Below, piece by piece: positions 36,442-44,059 of a stretch of 64,000 bases of DNA. The notes beneath the pieces are model-generated. The model saw nothing but the letters and a program-made list of their open reading frames with translations, had not been told where the DNA came from and ran no database searches. This stretch comes from Bog-756 sp963696495 (GTDB taxonomy: Bacteria; Actinomycetota; Acidimicrobiia; Acidimicrobiales; RAAP-2). Location of the stretch: NCBI GenBank assembly GCA_963696495.1, contig CAVOKJ010000003.1, positions 558,001-622,000 of the forward strand, in the 5' to 3' direction. Made by a program: the position numbers and the translations under genes. Positions within the stretch are counted from its first letter, which is position 1, and each line of letters begins with the position of its first letter.

Positions 36442-37650
36442 TCAGGCCACCACGCCCGACGACAGCAGCTCCGTCCACTCGGCGTCGCCCACGCCGGCCA
36501 ACTCGGCCAGTACCTGTCGGGTGTGCTCACCGAGCTCGGGCCCCACATCGTCGATCCGACCCGGCGTCCGCGAGAACTTCGGCACGACTCCGGGCATCGG
36601 TACGTCGTACCCTGCCCGCGACGCAGCCCGAACCACCATCTCCCGAGCCCGGAAGTGGGGATCGTCCATCATGTCGGCCGGCGTGTAGACGCGCCCGGCC
36701 GGGACGCCGTGCGCCGACAGCAGGGCCAGCAGCTCGTCGGTGCCGACGGCACTGGTCCACCCGCCGATCAGGTCGTCCAGGACGACCATGTTCCGGCCCC
36801 GGGACGCATGGTCGGCGAACCGGGGGTCGCCGGCCAGCTCCGGTCGACCCATGGCGGCACAGAGCCGGGCGAACACCGAGTCGGCGTTGCCGGCGATCAG
36901 CACGTCGGATCCGTCGGCCGTCCGGTAGGCGTTGGCCGGCGCCACGCCCGGCAGGACACTCCCCGTCCGGGTCCGGGTGACCCCGCCCACTTCGAATTCG
37001 GCCAGCGTCGACTCCATGAGTGCGGCCACCGCCTCGTAGATGGCCACGTCCACCTCCTGCCCCGAGCCGCTGCGCGACCGCTCCGCCACCGCGGCCAGCG
37101 TGCCCACCACGGCGAAGAGGCCGGCCAGCGCGTCCCCCAGGCTGATGCCGCACCGTGCCGGTGGCCGGTCGGGATCCCCGGTCGTTGCCCGGATGCCCCC
37201 CATGGCCTCGCCGATGGAGCCAAACCCGGCATCGGAGGACCGGGGTCCGGTCTGGCCGAAGCCCGAGACATGGACGAGGATCAGGCCCGGGTTGGACGGC
37301 CGGAGGTGCCGGTAGCCCAGTCCCCACTCGTCCAGTCGGCCCGGTCGGAAGTTCTCGAGCACCACGTCGACCCGGTCGGCGATGCGCCGAACGACGTCCC
37401 GCCCCGCCTCATCCCGCAGGTCGACCGCCACCGATCGCTTGTTGCGGGCGATGGCCGGCCACCAGAGGCCCTGACCGTCGCGGGTCACGCCCCATGTCCG
37501 CATCGGGTCGCCGTCCCCGGGCGTCTCGATCTTGATGACCTCGGCCCCGTAGTCACCGAGGAGCTGTCCGGCGAACGGCCCGGCGATGAAATTGCCGAGC
37601 TCGAGCACCCGCAGTCCCGCCAGGGGCCCGGCCGGATCGGTGTCGGTCAT
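36442..37650 (-). CDS. Class III CoA-transferase (CaiB/BaiF family)
   Basis: 402 residues; ATG 37650 follows a TACAAT box by 7 bp. The family N-terminus is GLRVLELGNFIAGPFAGQLL, then DYGAEVIKIETPGDGDP, RNKRSVAVDLRDEAG, DVVLENFRPGRLDEWGLGY, and the C-terminal VPAGRVYTPADMMDDPHF. Where the best-known members have YDxxxQAxSG with the catalytic Asp, this one reads FGSIGEAMGG; the acceptor carboxylate may be displaced or another Asp (GISLGDALAG) may serve. It moves CoA from a donor thioester to a carboxylic acid. The divergent VOC-CMD-lyase operon starts 168 bp away and probably completes the pathway. Confidence 0.9.
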   Translation of the reverse strand: MTDTDPAGPLAGLRVLELGNFIAGPFAGQLLGDYGAEVIKIETPGDGDPMRTWGVTRDGQGLWWPAIARNKRSVAVDLRDEAGRDVVRRIADRVDVVLENFRPGRLDEWGLGYRHLRPSNPGLILVHVSGFGQTGPRSSDAGFGSIGEAMGGIRATTGDPDRPPARCGISLGDALAGLFAVVGTLAAVAERSRSGSGQEVDVAIYEAVAALMESTLAEFEVGGVTRTRTGSVLPGVAPANAYRTADGSDVLIAGNADSVFARLCAAMGRPELAGDPRFADHASRGRNMVVLDDLIGGWTSAVGTDELLALLSAHGVPAGRVYTPADMMDDPHFRAREMVVRAASRAGYDVPMPGVVPKFSRTPGRIDDVGPELGEHTRQVLAELAGVGDAEWTELLSSGVVA

Positions 37651-37657
37651 GGGCAGG

Positions 37658-37663
37658 ATTGTA
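37658..37663 (-). promoter_or_regulatory. -10 box of the CoA-transferase gene, probably leaderless
   Basis: TACAAT on the minus strand lies 7 bp before the ATG at 37650. No Shine-Dalgarno is seen in the gap. Confidence 0.6.
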
Positions 37664-37733
37664 GGGAACCATGCCGACCACCTTCCACGCGCCGACCGAG
37701 GTGGCCGGGCCGGGCCCGTGCGTGGGGACCGGG

Positions 37734-37739
37734 TATTGT
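37734..37739 (+). promoter_or_regulatory. -10 box of the VOC-CMD-lyase operon
   Basis: TATTGT fits TANNNT and stands 79 bp before the VOC ATG, so the operon would have a leader of about 70 nt. It is 70 bp from the divergent CoA-transferase -10 box, so a single regulator could control both directions. Confidence 0.4.
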
Positions 37740-37818
37740 TGGAGGATCGCGGCACCCGGGATGGCGGCGGGCCGACAGAGATGCGGCCGGTGTACCGCCG
37801 GCCGGGGGGGAGGGCGCC

Positions 37819-38376
37819 ATGACGTCTTCGGAGGACAGGTTCGAGTTCGGCGGGATCAACCATCTGGCGCTGGTGTGTCGGGACATGGCGCGGACGGTCG
37901 ACTTCTACACCGGTGTGCTCGGCATGCCCCTGGTGAAGACCATCGAGCTTCCCGCCGGCATGGGCCAGCACTTCTTCTTCGACTGCGGAGGGGGCGACTC
38001 CCTGGCCTTCTTCTGGTTCCCGGACGCCCCACCGGCGGTGCCCGGGGTGTCGGCCCCGACGGGTCGGCCCGACCAGGGCAGCCTGACCAGTGCCATCGGC
38101 TCGATGAACCACGTCGCCTTCTCGGTGCCACCCGAGCGGATCGACGAGTACCGTGACCGGCTCCGGATCGCCGGGGTCGAGTGCACCGACGTGGCCAACC
38201 ACGACGACAGTGAGTGGGGCATCGCCGACGAGCCCCATCCGGGGGTCTTCATCCGCTCGATCTACTTCCAGGACCCCGACGGGATCCTGCTGGAGTTCGC
38301 CTGTTGGACCCGGCAACTCGGTCCCGAGGACGTCAGGCACCGGCCGGCACGAGCCGTCGACGCGGCGACGGCCTAG
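37819..38376 (+). CDS. VOC family protein, first gene of a catabolic operon
   Basis: 185 residues from ATG 37819 behind gggggagggcg. It begins FEFGGINHLALVCRDMARTVDFYTGV-like, readable as INHLALVCRDMARTVDFYTG with the first metal His, and has a second His in SMNHVAFSVP and a terminal Glu in SIYFQDPDGILLEFACWT, so a complete two-module metal site (His, His, Glu) is present. This is what extradiol dioxygenases and glyoxalase I-like or epimerase enzymes show. The full ligand set makes real enzymatic activity likely. Gaps to the next two genes are 7 and 13 bp. Confidence 0.88.
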   Translation: MTSSEDRFEFGGINHLALVCRDMARTVDFYTGVLGMPLVKTIELPAGMGQHFFFDCGGGDSLAFFWFPDAPPAVPGVSAPTGRPDQGSLTSAIGSMNHVAFSVPPERIDEYRDRLRIAGVECTDVANHDDSEWGIADEPHPGVFIRSIYFQDPDGILLEFACWTRQLGPEDVRHRPARAVDAATA

Positions 38377-38383
38377 GCCCGGC

Positions 38384-39031
38384 GTGCCGCGCCTGCGTCA
38401 GGTGGGGAAGGACGAGGCGGAGGCGCCGATCGTCACGGTCATGTACGACTACCTCTTCGAGGGCCGGGACCCGGTCGCCGAACCGGGTACCGCAACCGGC
38501 TCGCCGGGAGACTGGTGGACGGTGTTCGCCCTCGTGCCCGATGTGCTGGAGCACGCCGTCCAGGGGTTCGGCCTCTACCAGAGCCCGAACCGGATCCTCG
38601 ATCCGACCCTCCGAGAGCTGGCCCAGTGCCGGGCCGGGTGGGCGGCCGGCAGCCAGTTCGTCTTCTCCCAACACTGCAAGTCGCTGCGGGCCCTCGGCGT
38701 CGACGAGGCACTCGTCGACGCCGTGCCCCACTGGCCGGCCGCCCCTTGCTACAGCGACGTGCAGCGACTGGTGCTGGCCTACACGGACTGCCTGGTGTTC
38801 GATCGCGGCCGTGTGCCCGACGGGCTCTTCGACGCCCTCCGGGGGCACCTCGGCGACGAGGAGATCCTCGAGCTGACCTACATCGGGTCGCTCTACCTCC
38901 AGCATGCCGTGATGTCCCGGGCCCTGCGCACCGAGTTCGACGACCGGGTGGAGCCGGTCGTGGAGGTGGTGGTGGAGGGATCCGATCACGCCCGCGACGT
39001 CGGCCGGGACATCGCCCTCCCGCCCCGTTGA
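38384..39031 (+). CDS. Carboxymuconolactone decarboxylase family protein
   Basis: 215 residues from GTG, 7 bp after the VOC gene. The core is SPNRILDPTLRELAQCRAGW, then GSQFVFSQHCKSLRALGVDE, with a Cys and a CxxxxxxxxFxxxxHC arrangement, and LTYIGSLYLQHAVMSRAL at the C-terminus. These proteins range from gamma-carboxymuconolactone decarboxylase to thiol-active AhpD-like proteins. In the present operon, with a VOC enzyme, a lyase, a lactonase and a CoA-transferase, a role as decarboxylase or isomerase of a ring-fission acid fits better than peroxide defence, but that is inference. Confidence 0.83.
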   Translation: MPRLRQVGKDEAEAPIVTVMYDYLFEGRDPVAEPGTATGSPGDWWTVFALVPDVLEHAVQGFGLYQSPNRILDPTLRELAQCRAGWAAGSQFVFSQHCKSLRALGVDEALVDAVPHWPAAPCYSDVQRLVLAYTDCLVFDRGRVPDGLFDALRGHLGDEEILELTYIGSLYLQHAVMSRALRTEFDDRVEPVVEVVVEGSDHARDVGRDIALPPR

Positions 39032-39044
39032 GCCGGTTGCCACG

Positions 39045-39947
39045 GTGAGCGTCGGTATCGTCGAGGTCTCCCCCCGTGACGGACTGCAGGACGAATCAGT
39101 GGTCGTCCCCACCGAGGTCAAGGTGGCGCTGATCGAACAGGCGCTCGACGCCGGGCTGGTGCGGGTCGAAGCGGCGAGCTTCGCCCATCCGGACCGCGTG
39201 CCGACCATGGCCGACGCCGAAGCGGTGCTGGCCCGGGTCGCCCGGCGTCCGGATGTCCGGCTCTCGGGCCTGGTCCTCAACGAGCGGGGCCTCGACCGGG
39301 CGCTGGCCGCCGGGGTGGACGAGATCAACGTGGTGGTCCTGGTCACCGAGACGTTCTCCCGGCGCAATCAGGCCCTGGGGGTGGAGGAGGCACTCTCGAT
39401 GTGGAGCCGGGTCGCCGTCGGCGCGGCGGGAGCCGGGGTCGGGGCCACGGTGACCCTGGCCGCGGCGTTCGGCTGTCCCTACGAGGGGCGGGTGGACCCG
39501 TCCCTCGTGCGGGAGATGGCCCGGCGGGTGGCCGACGAGGGACCGATCGAGATCGCCCTCGCCGACACCATCGGGTGCGCCATCCCGCCCGAGGTCGGTG
39601 CCCTGGTCGGCGGGGTGGCGGACGACACGGGGCTTCCCGTCCGGATCCATCTGCACAACAGCAGGAACACGGGCTATGCCAACGCGCTGGCGGCCATCGA
39701 CGGCGGGGCGTCGAGCATCGACGCCAGTATCGGGGGTATCGGGGGATGCCCGTTCGCCCCGGGTGCCTCCGGCAACATCGCCACCGAGGACCTCGTCCAC
39801 CTGCTCGATCGGATGGACATCCCGACCGGGGTTCGCCTGGAACCCCTGCTGGCCACCTCCCACTGGCTGGAGGAGGTGTTGGACCATCCGGTCCCGGGCC
39901 AGTTGGGTCGGTCCGGGCCGTTCCCCCCGGCGAGTCCGAGAGGGTGA
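39045..39947 (+). CDS. Hydroxymethylglutaryl-CoA lyase-like enzyme
   Basis: 300 residues from GTG. All HMG-CoA lyase hallmarks are in place: VEVSPRDGLQDE with Arg11 and Asp12, VEAASFAHPDRVPTMADAEA, the metal-binding HLHNSRNTGYAN (His202, His204) and GGIGGCPFAPGASGNIATED with the mobile-loop Cys235. The enzyme cleaves 3-hydroxy-3-methylglutaryl-CoA, or a related 3-hydroxy-acyl-CoA, to acetyl-CoA and a keto acid. Loop variants in this family accept other tertiary hydroxy acyl-CoAs. No leucine-degradation genes adjoin, so a different substrate supplied by the divergent CoA-transferase is likely. It lies in the VOC-CMD operon. Confidence 0.9.
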   Translation: MSVGIVEVSPRDGLQDESVVVPTEVKVALIEQALDAGLVRVEAASFAHPDRVPTMADAEAVLARVARRPDVRLSGLVLNERGLDRALAAGVDEINVVVLVTETFSRRNQALGVEEALSMWSRVAVGAAGAGVGATVTLAAAFGCPYEGRVDPSLVREMARRVADEGPIEIALADTIGCAIPPEVGALVGGVADDTGLPVRIHLHNSRNTGYANALAAIDGGASSIDASIGGIGGCPFAPGASGNIATEDLVHLLDRMDIPTGVRLEPLLATSHWLEEVLDHPVPGQLGRSGPFPPASPRG

Positions 39948-39993
39948 GGGGGATCGCACCGCCGGCCGGAGCCGTGGCCCGGGATGCGGCCAG

Positions 39994-40290
39994 ATGACCG
40001 GCGGGACGGTGCGTGCGGAGATCCATGTCCGGCCGGGTGCGTCGGCCACCACTGTCGGCGGGGAGTACGGCGGTGCACTGGTCGTCCGGGTCGTCGAGCC
40101 GCCCGAGGGGGGCCGGGCGACCGACGCGGCGCTCGACGCCGTGGCCGAGGCGCTGGACCTGCCCCGCCGGTCTGTGGCGCTCGTCCGTGGAGCACTCAGT
40201 CGAAGGAAGTTGATCGAGATCACCCCGGGGGGCGACGGGACGGCTCCCGTGCGGACGGCACTGGACGGCCTCCGCGACCGGACCGCGTGA
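39994..40290 (+). CDS. DUF167 (YggU-like) small protein
   Basis: 98 residues. The stretch VRAEIHVRPGASATTVGGEYGG, here read in part as IHVRPGASATTVGG, then ALVVRVVEPPEGGRATDAAL and RRKLIEI matches the DUF167/YggU alpha-beta fold, whose family role is unknown. Its last codons and stop lie inside a 13-bp tandem repeat, so the C-terminal RDRTA is encoded by the repeat and its length could vary. It is 46 bp after the lyase gene and probably in the same operon. The ZTP riboswitch of folD follows. Confidence 0.85.
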   Translation: MTGGTVRAEIHVRPGASATTVGGEYGGALVVRVVEPPEGGRATDAALDAVAEALDLPRRSVALVRGALSRRKLIEITPGGDGTAPVRTALDGLRDRTA

Positions 40291-40314
40291 CCGGACCGCG
40301 TGACCGGACCGCGT
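40276..40314. repeat. Three tandem 13-bp repeats across the DUF167 stop codon
   Basis: gaccggaccgcgt occurs three times in direct succession (40276, 40289, 40302). The first copy contains the final codons and the TGA lies at the junction with the second. Since 13 is not a multiple of 3, loss or gain of a copy would not change the protein unless the first copy is altered. Confidence 0.95.
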
Positions 40315-40389
40315 CACCGGGAGGTGCCACCCGGCGGCGACGGCATGGCACCTTTGCGAGAGATGCCCCCTGCCCGCCAGCTACGCTGT

Positions 40390-40508
40390 TGGCGGCCGTG
40401 ACTGGCGCTCCGGTGGACGACCACCGGGGAGCGGCCCGGTGAGCAGGCCCGGGGGAACAGCCCGGTCAGGGAGCCCACCGGCAACGAGCCGTGCGCCTGG
40501 GCCGTCTC
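40390..40508 (+). promoter_or_regulatory. ZTP (pfl) riboswitch upstream of folD
   Basis: The conserved first half reads gccgtgactggcg (40395-40407), then a P2 hairpin ggtgg-acga-ccacc and the invariant accggggagcg (40423-40433). The second half, after a variable linker, is gccgtgcgcctgggc (40488-40502), the characteristic P3 loop. The loop cgcc can pair with ggcg of the first half, the known pseudoknot. The ligand in this class is ZTP/ZMP (AICAR phosphates), which build up when 10-formyl-tetrahydrofolate is short. folD starts 20 bp downstream, the expected target. I cannot say if it acts on transcription or translation. Confidence 0.88.
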
Positions 40509-40527
40509 CACCGACCCGAGGAGTGCC

Positions 40528-41382
40528 ATGGCTGAAGGCAAGATCGCCCGCATCATGGACGGGACCGCCCTCGCCCGGACCATCTCGGAGGGGACCGCTC
40601 GACGAGCCACCGACCTCTGCGGCCGGATCGGCCGGGCCCCGTGCCTGGCGGCCGTGTTGGTCGGCGACGACCCCGCGTCGCTGACCTACGTCACGATGAA
40701 GCAGCGCCGATGCGAGTCGGTGGGCATCCGCTCCCTGATCACCCGGCTGCCGGCGGCGTCGACGACCGCCGAGGTGGTCGAGGTCATCGCCCGGCTCTCG
40801 GAGGATCCGACCATCGACGGGATTCTCCTGCAGCACCCGGTGCCGGCGCAGGTCGACGAGCGGGCCGCGTTCGAGGCCATCCACCCCGACAAGGACGTCG
40901 ACGGGGTCACCATGCACTCCTTCGCCTCCATGGCCTTCGACCTTCCCGGGTTCTCCTCCTGCACACCCGCCGGCATCATGCGCCTGCTCGACGAGTACGG
41001 CGTCGACCCCTCGGGACGCCATGCGGTGGTGATCGGCCGGAGCCCGATCCTGGGCAAGCCCGTCGGCATGCTGCTGCTGGCCCGAGACGCCACCGTGACG
41101 TTCTGCCATTCCCACACCGGCGACCTCCCCGGCATCGTGGGGTCGGCGGACATCGTGGTGGCGGCGGTGGGGAGGCCACACTTCGTCCGGGGTGGGTGGC
41201 TGAAGGCCGGTGCCGTGGTCATCGACGCCGGCTACAGCAACGGGATTGTCGGTGACGTGGCGTTCGACGAGGCGGTGCGCGTGGCCGACCTCATCTCACC
41301 GGTGCCCGGCGGGGTCGGCCCGATGACCATCGCCCTGCTGTTGGAGCAGACCGTCCTCGCCGCCGAACGGCAGGCGATCTGA
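40528..41382 (+). CDS. folD: Methylenetetrahydrofolate dehydrogenase/methenyltetrahydrofolate cyclohydrolase
   Basis: 284 residues; gagga precedes the ATG. FolD motifs are complete: SLTYVTMKQRRCESVGI with the catalytic Tyr and Lys, GILLQHPVPAQ, PDKDVDGVTM, SSCTPAGIMRLL, VVIGRSPILGKPVGMLLL for NADP binding and SPVPGGVGPMTIALLL at the end. It interconverts 5,10-methylene-, 5,10-methenyl- and 10-formyl-tetrahydrofolate in the cytoplasm, feeding purine and methionine synthesis. The ZTP riboswitch just upstream should raise its expression when one-carbon folates run low. It stands alone, with a hairpin 17 bp after the stop. Confidence 0.96.
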   Translation: MAEGKIARIMDGTALARTISEGTARRATDLCGRIGRAPCLAAVLVGDDPASLTYVTMKQRRCESVGIRSLITRLPAASTTAEVVEVIARLSEDPTIDGILLQHPVPAQVDERAAFEAIHPDKDVDGVTMHSFASMAFDLPGFSSCTPAGIMRLLDEYGVDPSGRHAVVIGRSPILGKPVGMLLLARDATVTFCHSHTGDLPGIVGSADIVVAAVGRPHFVRGGWLKAGAVVIDAGYSNGIVGDVAFDEAVRVADLISPVPGGVGPMTIALLLEQTVLAAERQAI

Positions 41383-41398
41383 CCGGCGGTCGTCCGGT

Positions 41399-41424
41399 CC
41401 GCCCGACCCGTGCGGGCCGGGCGG
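41399..41424 (+). terminator. Hairpin after folD, probable terminator
   Basis: ccgcccg-a-cccg / tg / cggg-c-cgggcgg forms an 11-bp stem with one mismatch and a 2-nt loop, 17 bp after the folD stop. No T-tract follows, as is common in GC-rich actinobacteria. Confidence 0.55.
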
Positions 41425-41520
41425 GAGTTCGGCGCCGCGCCCCGGGCCATCCGGGCCCGGCACGACACGGACGCCACTGTTCCGCCGGAACCCGGTGCTG
41501 TCGGCGTGCAGAATGAGGGC

Positions 41521-42153
41521 ATGGACGGAGCCGGTGGTGCGGAGCGGACGGGCGAGCCGGAGGACGGTGTGGTCGGCCCGCGGTTCGGCACGAGCCGTCT
41601 GGAGGCGTTCAGCGACGGGGTGATGGCCGTGATCATCACCATCACCGCGCTCAGCCTCCGGGCGCCCTCCGGCTCCGGGCTCCCCGCCCTGAGCCATCGG
41701 CTGCCGGCCCTCCTCGTCTACATCCTCAGCTTCGCCTTCGTCGGAATCTATTGGAACAACCACCACCATCTGCTGAAGGCCACCCGCCGGATCAGTGGCA
41801 GCGTGATGTGGGCGAACCTCCACCTGCTCTTCTGGCTGTCGCTGATCCCCGTCATCACGGAGTGGGTCGGAACCGACTACCGCAAGGAATGGCCGGCTGC
41901 CACCTACGGGATCGTGGCCTTCGGCGCGGCGATTGCCTTCACCGTGCTGGTGAGGACGATCCTGCGGGCGAACGGGGCGGACTCCTATGTGGCGAGGGCG
42001 ATCGGGTCCGACACCAAGGGGAACGTGTCACTGCTGATCTACGCCGCCGGCATCGGCCTTGCCTTCGTCAGCCCCTGGATCTCCTACGCGCTGTACGCAT
42101 CGGTGGCGATCATGTGGTTCATCCCGGATCGACGCATGCTGGATGCACGGTGA
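41521..42153 (+). CDS. TMEM175-like ion channel protein
   Basis: 210 residues from ATG. The first helix holds RLEAFSDGVMAVIITITALS, the FSD signature that lines the selectivity region in TMEM175 potassium channels. About six hydrophobic spans follow (LLVYILSFAFVGIYW, LHLLFWLSLIPVI, TYGIVAFGAAIAFTVL, LLIYAAGIGLAFVSPW, ALYASVAIMWFI), with NNHHHLLKATRRISG as the loop between TM2 and TM3. Bacterial members are about this size and form tetramers that conduct K+ weakly selectively. No linked genes point to a regulated role. Confidence 0.85.
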   Translation: MDGAGGAERTGEPEDGVVGPRFGTSRLEAFSDGVMAVIITITALSLRAPSGSGLPALSHRLPALLVYILSFAFVGIYWNNHHHLLKATRRISGSVMWANLHLLFWLSLIPVITEWVGTDYRKEWPAATYGIVAFGAAIAFTVLVRTILRANGADSYVARAIGSDTKGNVSLLIYAAGIGLAFVSPWISYALYASVAIMWFIPDRRMLDAR

Positions 42154-42256
42154 TGCCCGCCGCCGGGCGGGGCATCGTCCGGTCGGGCAGGCCAGCCCCG
42201 GCGGCGCCCTCGATGCCGCCAGGGTGCGCTCGGACCCCTCGAACGGCTCGTACGGA

Positions 42257-42415
42257 CTAGGACTCCTCGGCCCGTCGGACCAGCGGTGGCCCCTCGAGCA
42301 GTTGGGCGCTCAGCCTGATGCAGTCGGGGCAGATGTACACCGCCGGAGTCGGTCCCGCCACTCCGCCGGCCCGTCGGAGCCCGCAGAAGCTGCAACGGAG
42401 CCCATCGGGAGCCAT
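42257..42415 (-). CDS. Mini-protein with a ClpX-type C4 zinc finger
   Basis: 52 residues, MAPDGLRCSFCGLRRAGG at the start and VYICPDCIRLSAQLLEG later. The two CxxC pairs and the spacing between them copy the N-terminal zinc-binding domain of ClpX, which dimerises and recruits adaptors and substrates, but the AAA+ part is absent. A stand-alone finger could bind ClpX clients or compete for adaptors; that is inference. Start is the ATG at 42415, without a clear ribosome-binding site. It diverges from the alpha/beta hydrolase, 82 bp apart. Confidence 0.75.
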   Translation of the reverse strand: MAPDGLRCSFCGLRRAGGVAGPTPAVYICPDCIRLSAQLLEGPPLVRRAEES

Positions 42416-42483
42416 GCGCGCATTCTGACACCGATCGCCGGACGTCGGCCGACCATCCTGTGGCCACCCGGTCGGAAACTCGC

Positions 42484-42489
42484 TAGGGT
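42484..42489 (+). promoter_or_regulatory. -10 box of the alpha/beta hydrolase gene
   Basis: TAGGGT lies 8 bp before the GTG at 42498; transcript probably leaderless. Confidence 0.45.
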
Positions 42490-42497
42490 CGCCGGCC

Positions 42498-43988
42498 GTG
42501 GTGGCGTGCCCTCGATCTCCGGCCCTCCGGGCCCGCCGGAGACGTCCCGTCGGGTCGGGGGCACTCGCCGCCATCGGAGTCGCCGCTGCCATGCTGGCTG
42601 CCTGGGCGTTGCCCGCCGGAAGCGCCACCGCGGCTCCTGCGGCCCCCGCCACCCCCATCGACTGGGCGCCCTGCCCGAGCTCGTCGGGATACCAGTGCGG
42701 ATCCCTGCAGGTCCCCCTCGACTACGGGGCGCCGTCCCGTGGATCAATGCGCCTGTCGGTGATCGAGCATCCGGTGGCCAGCCCCAGAGGCGTCCTTGTC
42801 TTCAATCCGGGAGGCCCGGGCGAGAGCGGGGTCCTCATCCTTCCCATACTGGTCTCCTTGCTGCCGGCCGAGGTTCGCGACCGGTTCACCGTGGTGAGCT
42901 TCGACGAGCGGGGAACGGGATCGAGCGAGCCGCTGCTGTGCGGGCCATCGCCCTCCGCCGCCTCCAGTGCCGTCGCCGGCACGGAAGCAGCCGCCCACGT
43001 CTTCGCCGGCCTGGAACGCTCGTGCCGTGCGGCCTACCCCACCCTGTTCCCGTCCGTGGACACCACGACGTCGGCGCGGGACATGGATCAGCTGAGAAAG
43101 GCGCTCGGCGTGGGACGGATCGACTTCTACGGCCTGTCCTACGGGACCGTGCTCGGTTCCGTCTACCGGCAGCTGTTCCCGGACCACGTCCGGTCGATGG
43201 TGCTCGACGGCGCGGTCGACGCCAACCTGAGCCTCGCCACCGACGCCACCTTGGAGGCGCCATCCATCGCCACGGCGCTCGAGCACGAGCTGACCGACTG
43301 CCCCGAGACACCGGGCTGCCAGCTGGGCGCCGATCCGGTCGGCGCCTACCGTGACCTCCAGCAACGGCTGGCCCGTGCCCCCCTGCCGGCACCCGGTGGT
43401 GGCGATACCTCACCGGTGACCGAGGGGGACCTGGCCACCGCCACGCTCCTCTACCTGTCCGTGCCCACGCTGACGCCCGGGTACTTCCAGGCCCTGGCGT
43501 CGGCTGACGCCGGGGACGGGGGTCCGCTGCGCTCGGTCGCCCTGGGCCTCGAGACCGACCTCGACGGGAAGTCGCTCGTCGGTCCACTGTGGGCCATCAC
43601 CTGCAACGATGCCGTCGCCCACCCGAGCGCCGGCGCAACGGCCGCTCTGGCCCGCGCACTGGCGCAGCGCTACCCGCTCGGCGGTGCCGAAGCCGTGTCG
43701 AACAACCTCATCGGCTGTCCGGGCTGGACCTCGGCCGGTGCCATCGCCCACCTCGCCCCGAACCGGGCGCCGACTGCCCTGGTGATCGGGAACACCTACG
43801 ATCCCAACACCCCTTACGCCTCGGCCCGCCGCCTCGCCCCCACCATCGGCGGGCGACTCGTCACCTATGTCGGATACGGCCACACCTGGCTGCTCAACGG
43901 GTCGGCGAACGCCTGCATGCAGGGCGTGGTCGGCCGGTACCTGGTCGATGGCGCCCTCCCGGCCACGGGCACACGCTGTCGAGCCTGA
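42498..43988 (+). CDS. Secreted alpha/beta hydrolase (tripeptidyl aminopeptidase-like)
   Basis: 496 residues from GTG. Arg-rich N-terminus and hydrophobic stretch LAAIGVAAAMLAAWALPAG ending in ATA form an export signal. The family is recognised by YQCGSLQVPLDY, LVFNPGGPGESG with the oxyanion loop, VSFDERGTGSSEP, the nucleophile Ser214 in GLSYGT, VLDGAVD, then TYDPNTPY with the Asp and YGHTWLL with the His. Secreted proteins of this plan in Streptomyces and relatives are tripeptidyl aminopeptidases or proline iminopeptidase-like enzymes, others are esterases. Eight cysteines, probably disulfides, agree with an extracellular site. Confidence 0.9.
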   Translation: MVACPRSPALRARRRRPVGSGALAAIGVAAAMLAAWALPAGSATAAPAAPATPIDWAPCPSSSGYQCGSLQVPLDYGAPSRGSMRLSVIEHPVASPRGVLVFNPGGPGESGVLILPILVSLLPAEVRDRFTVVSFDERGTGSSEPLLCGPSPSAASSAVAGTEAAAHVFAGLERSCRAAYPTLFPSVDTTTSARDMDQLRKALGVGRIDFYGLSYGTVLGSVYRQLFPDHVRSMVLDGAVDANLSLATDATLEAPSIATALEHELTDCPETPGCQLGADPVGAYRDLQQRLARAPLPAPGGGDTSPVTEGDLATATLLYLSVPTLTPGYFQALASADAGDGGPLRSVALGLETDLDGKSLVGPLWAITCNDAVAHPSAGATAALARALAQRYPLGGAEAVSNNLIGCPGWTSAGAIAHLAPNRAPTALVIGNTYDPNTPYASARRLAPTIGGRLVTYVGYGHTWLLNGSANACMQGVVGRYLVDGALPATGTRCRA

Positions 43989-44059
43989 GACGGCCCCGCG
44001 TCCCGACACGATCCCGGTCCGGCCGACCAGAGCAGCGGAAATCCTGCAAGGATTGGCCG

